From contig OX365948.1 of assembly GCA_947247005.1 (NCBI GenBank), positions 15,179,455 to 15,243,454 on the forward strand: a DNA stretch of 64,000 nucleotides. Direction: 5' to 3'. The DNA is from Spisula solida. Its lineage: Eukaryota; Mollusca; Bivalvia; Venerida; Mactridae. The position numbers and the translations under genes were made by a program. Within the stretch, counting starts at the first letter, position 1. The number at the start of each line of letters is the position of its first letter. The notes under the pieces were generated by a model. The model made no database searches. It was not told where the DNA came from and saw only the letters and a list, made by a program, of their open reading frames with translations. Below are positions 56,721 through 64,000 of this stretch, in pieces.

Positions 56721-57367
56721 TTATACACCCTGTCAATTACCTGTACTTAGGCTAAATCATGTGGTTAACCTTACCAAACCCAAATTACTTACGCATAAGT
56801 CTACTACACATAAGCTATACCAGCATGACTTAATCTGCCATGCAAACTATAATGCTTTATCTGCGCAACATTAGTATTATGATGTACTGTATCTACACTA
56901 TACCATTAATAGCTAGCGGAACTTGAAACTGTATACTTTATGTGTAAGGTGCACAAAGAAGCCATAGAATGGCCAGTCATAGTAAAACCCGTGATTGGCA
57001 GAACCTGCAATACGAATTTAGGCCCCTGTTCTAAATTTGATTTTACACTAGTAAATTAGGGAGGGTGGGTGGGATTTTTGTAAACTTTGCCCTTGGAGAT
57101 ACATACAGGAAAGACGAAGTGACGTCATCGAATGCAATAAAGTTCTGTATTGACCGGATCAGCCGGACTCAAAACGTTCGGTTAGAAATGAGTTAAGAAG
57201 GGACCTATTACTATTGCACAGATCTCGCTAAAATAAATGTGGTTATTTTTTAGCAATAACCATGAATAGATTCTACTTTCGGTTTCGGTCTATGTGTATA
57301 TTTTATATCATTCAGGGAACTGCCTAACTCGATAGAAGTTCATTTAACGAAATATATCTGAATTTAA
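56721..57367 (+). promoter_or_regulatory. Spacer and putative 5' region of a plus-strand gene
   Basis: No coding signal. TTTATATCATTCAG at 57302-57315 could be a splice acceptor for a 5' UTR exon that carries the ATG at 57368. No TATA element is convincing. Confidence 0.3.
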
Positions 57368-57466
57368 ATGGCTACTAGCACACAGAGTATTTATAATGCA
57401 AGCAATGACAGTGTGGAAATAGAATTAAAACCTTTGAAAGATGATTTGGATAATGATGAGCTAGAC
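57368..57466 (+). CDS. Putative first coding exon of an unidentified gene
   Basis: The ATG opens MATSTQSIYNASNDSVEIEL, then KPLKDDLDNDELD, and meets a near-consensus donor GAC|GTAAGT at 57467. It is 33 codons, leaving phase 0. The acidic, Ser/Asn-rich sequence looks like a cytosolic N-terminus. No domain is recognisable and no following exon was found in the remaining 6.5 kb, so the gene would continue beyond the window or across a long intron. It could also be chance. Confidence 0.45.
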
Positions 57467-57751
57467 GTAAGTGACTTGTTCATTTAATATTGTTCACGAA
57501 TTTTGTATCGTGTTATGCGTAAACTAGTAATTAGATTACATTTTTCCTATAATTATAAACATATGTTTGCAGATTGAGGCATGCATACGCTAAAACAAAT
57601 ACTTCGCTGCAAATATCAGAGTCTTGAATAACGCGGTTGTTAAACACTCATACGCTTGTTTTTTCTCTCTAAATTTTCTCTAAGAAGTAATGTTCGCAAA
57701 TATTATATAAAAAAAGGTTAAGTTACCAATTTTCTAGGGCTGCTTTCAGCA

Positions 57752-58063
57752 GTTCAGCCGTTCAGCCACCCTTTGGCATTTAAACTTCCCCTGTTCATTG
57801 GGCTACCTATGGAAACCTACGTTCGAGTCTCCCTGGGGAGACTATTACTCTCCTGGTGGGTGTGCAGCCGACATCGATCTTCGGCGCCCAGGACTATCGA
57901 ACATGTTCAGACACAGCCCTCGCAGGTACCAATTCACACCTTGGTCGAGTGGAGCATGCGGGTTATTCGTGCTCTGAGAAATTAAGCAGTGGTCCAGACG
58001 GGGGTTGAACCCGGGACCTCTCGACCCCGAAGCGCGCGCCCTACCCCTAGGCCACCGCTCCCC
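57752..58063 (-). mobile_element. tRNA-derived SINE, different family
   Basis: The minus-strand head (58063-57991) looks like a tRNA: A box TGGCCTAGGGG and B box GGGTTCAACCC. A unique body follows (AGAAATTAAGCAGTGG reversed, GGTGTGAATTGGTACCTGC, GGAGACTCGAACG). The left end is approximate. The body extends past the tRNA, so it is a SINE, not a tRNA gene. The 87-codon frame over it is a shadow. Confidence 0.75.
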
Positions 58064-59095
58064 ACAATGAAATTTAGTGAAACGACCCTTGTTGATTTTT
58101 CCTTCCACGAACGTGACGTGGTGTGTAATTTTTGAGTGTCCATTTTTACAGTTTAACCTATGAATAATAATCTCATCTAATAAAATACGTTTAGAAAGAT
58201 TTAAGTACAGTTAGATTGTAAACAGCTGTCACGGTGATTCAATAGTGCTCTGTGAATAATTGACCTATTATCTCTGTATCTTAATTCAATTATTATAAAT
58301 TAATATAATTCTTGGTTGATCAGAAGGTTACTTTTATTCACTTTAACTGAGCTAAAGTACTGCATCTAATGGACGTCATGGTTGCTTCGCTATTTCTGGA
58401 GCATACCACGTCTAGCACAAACTGCTTTTTACAGCGACGTATTCAGAAAACAATTATAATTCATATAATTATAATTACCGAAATTGCAAATGTTATGCAT
58501 AACGTGTTCACTCTGGTTAATCAATCCTAGTAAACACCCTAGATAAATGCATTGAACTATTTAAAACAACAAACCTTTGACCAATCAAAACAAACTTTTA
58601 TTCCATAATAAAATTGCATTAAATTAATTTACTGAATAATAACCACTGTACTGATGAAACAATTTAACCTATCTTTCAGTCACGTTATTTACAGATAAAA
58701 TTAGTATTTAATCAAAGCACTGAAAGTACAGATGTGTGGCGTACTGATGCCATTACAACCAATATCGAATCAATGTTGTGTCATAATATTTTATGTCAGA
58801 GTTCTGATAAACACTCCCTTACTCAAACGTGTGTGCTGCTCAAGACACTAAGAGAACCAGCAGTTACCTGGACTTTACTTAAGTAACTACATGTATGCTG
58901 AGCATCAAGCAAGGGATATTTACAATGACCATTTTTACGACTTGGAGAATTCAACCGATGTCAAGATAAGTGACTGTTTAGTCTCCGTATAACTGAATAC
59001 AGTGGGAATTAAAACAGTATAAACAAACAAACAGTACAGGAATATTGTTTTCCTGACCCTTTGAGTGGTACTCTAACATTCTTTCTCATAATTAC
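58064..59095. other. Intergenic or intronic spacer, nothing recognised
   Basis: AT-rich, no gene or repeat recognised. Confidence 0.4.
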
Positions 59096-59800
59096 AAAAC
59101 TTGACATGACCCAGTTTCAAACTTGACCTAGATTTCATGAAATACATTCTGGTCAAGTTTCAAGAAGATTGGATCATAATTTTGCCTCTAATGCGTTCAC
59201 ACGCTTTTTCTAAGATTTGACCTAGTGACCTATTTTTTTACCCCACATGACCCAATTTCTAATTTGACCAAGACTTTATACAGACATACATTCTGACCAT
59301 GATTTATGAAGATTGGTCCATAATTGTGACCTCTCATGTGTTAACAAGCTTTTTTTAAGATCTGACCTAGTGATCTCAGAGGGTGGAATTCCTATGTTCG
59401 ACTTGCACTTTTTTGTCTGCGGGAAAGTAGATTTTTCCATCTAGCTTGCCCTTGGGCAAGTGCAAAATTATCCTAAGAAAAATGATATTAAGTGCCTTAT
59501 TTTACCTTAGCAATGATGAATTCCTAAATTACTGACCAAAAATGATTTACTTAACAAACTTTGAATTAAATCTAGTTCTCTATAATCCTGTACATGATAA
59601 ATAATTGAATGAAACTGATATTTTGTTGCTTTTTTGTATTTTCCTGGGCAAGTAGATTTAGTTTTCGGGCAAGTGGATTTTTCAGTCCAACTTTATCATT
59701 CGCAAGTGAAAAAATTGGGATTTTCCACACCCCTGGACCTTGTTTAGTACTTGGCCTAGATTTCATAGAGACACACATTCTGACAAAGTTGTTTCTTTGT
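59096..59800. repeat. ~145-bp tandem repeat (TGACCTAGTGACCT type), interrupted
   Basis: About two units contain CATGACCCAGTTTC, TTGACCTAGATTTCATG, ATTCTGGTCAAGTTTCA and AAGATTGGATCATAATT. The repeat resumes after the transposon at 59377-59735. I recall this repeat type from bivalve genomes; that is memory, not a search. Confidence 0.7.
59377..59735. mobile_element. MITE (359 bp) with CAG ends and 5-bp TSD
   Basis: Ends CAGAGGGTGGAATTCC and (inverted) CAGGGGTGTGGAAAATCC are followed inside by GGGCAAGT/ACTTGCCC blocks in inverted order. Flanks GATCT (59372-59376) and GACCT (59736-59740) fit a 5-bp target duplication with one change. The open frames are shadows. Confidence 0.72.
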
Positions 59801-61086
59801 TTTAAAAGTTCGGTTGAATGATAAATTGATAAGAGGTATAATATACTACCCAAAATTTGATCAGGGTCACCAAAATATCCCTTGTAACAATTTTGCAAAT
59901 TGAATAAGATAATGAATTTTCAGAAACATAATGTTACGTCTGTAATTTTCTGTATTAATATAAACGAATAAAGATTGCTTTAAAGGTTGATATCTAAGTT
60001 CTGATAAGCCCAACTTCACCCAAATGTTCGTGTTGCATTAAAGCGTCTGTTATAACAGAATTCGGTCCGATTTTATTGGTACTTTGGGTGTTACACATTT
60101 TGAGTACAGAAAGGGACAACAATTACTTACTCCTGTCACTTATCAATTACGTAGAAATAGACGACATTGTATCAATGCATATCAAAGGCAGCTCATTATT
60201 ATTTTTAAATCATCAGCGAATTAGATGTCATAGCTTAACATGTGCACAACATTTTCTTAATCGGATTTGTTCTGTTAACATAAAACAGAAATGAATATTG
60301 ATTTATTGACCCTTATCAAACTTTGAGTAGTATACTTTATGCTATATTCAAAAACTTTTTACAGTAAGTAAACCAACTATAATCCAAGGTTGTGAAAAAT
60401 ATAATCATAATTACGGTACATACACACTCGGTGTTTAAGGTTTACACAATGTTTTATAATATTTATTTTTAAATTTGAAATACTGTATGAATGTGTCTTG
60501 GTCGTCCTACTCTAGAACCAAGATCTTTAAAAACGCTATATTGGTATAGCTCCTTGACACTCGGTGCTCTCTTCCAAAACTGGTAAGCGCAAACTAGGGC
60601 ATAGGAATGGTATAAACAGCCCAGTATCCCAAGGAAATATCTTCTAAACTATTGACAATTTTAATAATAATACATAACATAAATGTATGGTATACATGTA
60701 TAACATTGAACCTACTTCCTCCACATCAATAAGTGCATGAGGTCCCTGATTCGATCTCAGACCGTAACATATTAAAGTCGTTTAAAAGAGTACTGGTAAT
60801 ATATCCCTTGCTTGGCACTCAGCATAATTATACTATAACTCCAGTCTTCTGAAAATATGACATGTTCCCCTATGTTACTGAAACACTGCTGAGTATTGGC
60901 TCATCAAACAACATTTTAAAACAATATGTAGTGGAGGATTTTTTGTCTTCAAATGTATAGATTTATTTTATAGTTGGTCATCAACTTAACACTCGCCTAT
61001 TTAATGCCATAGTTTGATCAACCAAATATAAACGTTTTTATCTAATGGTTAAACTAATGTATAAATATCATTATAACATTGTAACA
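59801..61086. other. Spacer, nothing firm
   Basis: An isolated B-box-like TGATTCGATCTCAGACC near 60750 hints at a SINE relic. No gene recognised. Confidence 0.4.
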
Positions 61087-61440
61087 TAAATAAAAAAATA
61101 AAAATACCAGATTTATATAGAGCCCTTTTCATGCGAACGCACGTTCAAAGGTACTTTACATAATTGTGTTGCAGCCACAAGGGCGCAGGTGCATCCTCTA
61201 CCAGTGCAGATACAGCATGATCTGACAGACTGAGAGAAAGCCCCTGAAGGGAGAGAGAGACATTAGATACAGGCATGTCCGGCGCTGCAGAAGTGCGCCT
61301 AGCTCTTTTTTCGAATAGACAGCCTGGTTCTTTAATGTGCCCGGTGTATAGCACCGATACACAACTTCCTGGCACTTCCAGATACTTTGCAGACCACACG
61401 GCCAGATATAGCGGAAAATATTATACATTTTGGATTAATC
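61087..61440 (-). mobile_element. SINE-like element, central domain and 3' tail
   Basis: The minus strand reads ATACACCGGGCACATTAAAG then AACC, comparable to the CACGTAAAAGAACC block of the SINE at 273. It ends AAAAGGGCTCTATATAAATC then TGGTATTTTTATTT, a tail typical of metazoan SINEs with a conserved central domain. No tRNA head was recognised, so it may be 5' truncated. Confidence 0.6.
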
Positions 61441-64000
61441 GTATCAATGTCATACAGGTGCTCGTAATAACTTAATGCATGTATTGCTCCAACTTTGTCA
61501 GGTATTTTACCGATCTAGACTTTTAAGTGTGGGTTATGCATATTTTATTTTCCACTTACCATCTGACATCTAACCTTTTGCACAATTGTTATAGTATAGA
61601 ATGTTTTGCTGAATGATATTACATGTTATCGGACTGGCAATGTGAAATATGATGGTTCGTTAGGATTTATCCTCATTTAAAATAGTTCCATCTCTATTAA
61701 ATAGTTACATTTTTGTTCCGTTGGTATGGGATTTCACGTGTTATGAAATGGTAAATATTTTTTTCATCTAGAGATATTTCTTCTTTGTTGGTACCCCTTC
61801 TTAATGCAAAGACGTAGTGCTTTTGCAATGTGTACGAGTGTACTTAATATGTTTTGATTCATAAAGATACTTTTGCAGACAAACACGTGTTATACTGTCA
61901 ATGTTTCATGAGAGCAAAGAAATTATCTGACATTGCCTACTGGTGAATATGCTAACACAGTGACATGAAACTGCGCAATTAGGATGATCTGTTGCGCTGG
62001 TGAAACTTAGAGAACATTGAGGGAAATTCCCTTCCTTTCCACGGACTAGTATTGGAAAACACAAAATACTTTCATGTTTATATATATCCTAAATCCAGGT
62101 CGTTGATAGTACGAACATAAGCGATATTTTGTAACCCATACATAACTAATAAGTTGTTTATCTTTGCACTCGGTTATGATTTTCAGTGAGTAAATTAATG
62201 TTTTATTATATCAGTGACTGTGTACACGTTGCTTTGTCCGTCCGTCCGTCCGCACACGCGTAAGCCATTTTAGGTAATCGGAGGTGTTGCCTAACACAAT
62301 AGAAATCTATTGAATTCATTCCGTGATCATTTAATTATTTCGTTCTTTATATAAAAGCCCACGAGAAGGGGTGACCGTGTGACGCATCGGGGAAGTCGAC
62401 GTGGTCTGTCCGTCAGTTGTCCTTCAGTCACAAATGTATTCTATGCGCGTTTATTGTTTTACATTAACTTCCCGAGGCGTCACACGGTCACCCGTTCTCG
62501 TGGGCTTCTATATGAGTGTAATATTATCCCTATGAAATGGATCATTATCATTGTACTGATATTCAATGTACCTGTCAGCTGCTCAAGCACACACTGCATA
62601 ATTATTAAAGAAAACCTCGAAATTATTATGAAATATAACATTGTGTGCACTTATTTTCACCCGAACGTTGCAATTGTTTGCACATGCACAGACACTTAAC
62701 ACAAAGCACACATTTCTGATGAATACATGTTCACTATCTAGGTTAATATTTTACCATACGAACTTTTTGTTTCATATCTCGGAGACCTTCATAATAATTC
62801 GGCCACGTATAATCTCAGATTTTGATACTTGAAACTGTGGAAGTTAAATGTAGGCATACCCCATATTGTAAGTTCAACGCCTAATCGTAGTCAAGCTTGT
62901 CTGTAAATAACACCCACAGGAAAGGAAAATGTGGTAGTCATTGACAGGTGCTCTTTCTTTAAAACAGTTAAATGTCAGTGAAAATGTTCTGATAGAGATA
63001 AAAGTGTTGGTTAGACAGGTTTTGTTATAACGGTCTTTGTTCACAGGTAGTCTTTGAAACAGGCCGGGGCGTACATGAACTATATTGTGACACTATTGAG
63101 CACTTTAAAGCTTAGTCTGGTTTCTGTCTCTTCATATTTACACAATGTATCGTAAATTTACGAAGAAAGATAAGGGAACCAACTTGCTTTAATCTTTCTA
63201 TCTCAAACAAAGAGTCATGATGACAGCCAGATGTGTGTATGAGTAAACAAATAAATATAAAGAGTATTAATCTTTCGGTCCACAATAAACATGAACTATC
63301 GTGAGATATTACACAACCGTTTGAAACAATATTATACTGCAGTGAATATAAAACTATGAAACTTGGTCGCGTTTAAAACCAATTACTACAGAATACCTGC
63401 AGTTTGTCATAGACTTTAGTAAATTAGAAATCTGACAAGTAAGGGCTAAACATATTAAATGTGTCTTTTATTTGTAAGAACGACGTCTTAACATAACATC
63501 CTAGTACGGAATAATGCCATAAATTATGTAGGGACATGATCTTCTGGGAATGGTATAGATAAATGTTGGTAAAAGCTACTGATAGCGGCTCATTTATGAC
63601 AACGTCGTTCGGTTGTTCTGGCGTCCGCGCCACGAGCAACTAATGTCAATAATGTGCGACACTTACTGTAGCTACTTGGTTTCTGCAAGGAAGTTGTAAA
63701 CATCGATCCGCCATTTCCGTCCAACTTGTATTTTTCATGCCGCAAAACGCGCCACCTTCGCACATGCGCACTTCGTTAAACTTGTCAAATTAACAGATCG
63801 TGTGTTTTTCATGAGACACCGTCATCCTACTGTAACTTCAAAACATATAGATGCTCGTTCTACAGTTGCGGCACTAGTCTGGCTACCCGATTAGATAATA
63901 TATTTTTTTCAATCAATTATCATAATTTTGTTTTCAATTTTAGCTAGATTTTATTTTGGGCTTGATTATTTATGTTTGAGGGTGCAAAGGGAATAATTTC
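61441..64000. other. Spacer with one inverted-repeat element
   Basis: Arms at 62346-62398 and 62466-62516 (AAGCCCACGAGAA, GTGACCGTGTGACGC) form a ~170-bp MITE. A short TCCG run is at 62237. No gene recognised elsewhere. Confidence 0.5.

Noticed and set aside
57991..58063. Functional tRNA gene
   Set aside because: The tRNA-like head continues into a ~240-bp SINE body, and the same logic applies to the tRNA-like stretches at 273, 5967, 29570 and 38992.

Overview
The window is eukaryotic and almost certainly from a marine invertebrate, most likely a bivalve mollusc. The reasons are split genes with GT-AG introns, AT-rich introns and spacers, tRNA-derived SINEs, several LINE clades, many MITE-like and foldback elements, and long minisatellites. 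Nothing suggests a prokaryote: there are no operons and no convincing long single-exon host genes.

The left half (about 3.8-31.8 kb) is dominated by one host gene on the minus strand, which I assembled by eye from splice sites. Thirteen exons run from an ATG at 31779 to a stop at 4275. All intron phases agree across every junction, and the joined CDS is 3237 nt (1078 residues) with the shortest form of exon 11. The predicted protein is a type I membrane protein: signal peptide, then three C-type-lectin-like domains (CTLDs) alternating with three PAN/apple-like Cys-rich modules, then a Ser/Thr-rich mucin-like stalk, a Cys cluster, one membrane span and a short tail. Each CTLD is split by a phase-2 intron at the same place, and every module boundary is phase 1, as expected from exon shuffling and duplication. 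Exon 11 begins in a 69-bp minisatellite in which the 3' splice site and first codons are repeated ten times in frame.

The introns and flanks carry mobile DNA. They include a 2.6-kb foldback element with about 765-bp arms (9851-12439), and a TA-flanked 5.4-kb element with internal 175-bp repeats (19651-25035) into which a PHD/endonuclease/RT LINE has inserted. A 1.6-kb inverted-repeat element (29428-31060) holds two head-to-head transposase remnants. Four elements have CAG...CTG ends and 5-bp target duplications.

The right half has a decayed RTE-type LINE (32190-33410), perfect and near-perfect palindromes (34406, 40500, 41634), a second SINE copy (38992-39326), and a TA-flanked MITE (36934-37630). 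A LINE with a 1025-codon open frame but a deleted RT motif A lies at 44742-47819. A broad minisatellite domain (about 52.1-56.7 kb) is split by a 1456-bp transposon. One plausible first coding exon of a second host gene lies on the plus strand at 57368-57466; the rest of that gene is not visible. Most other open frames are repeats or chance.
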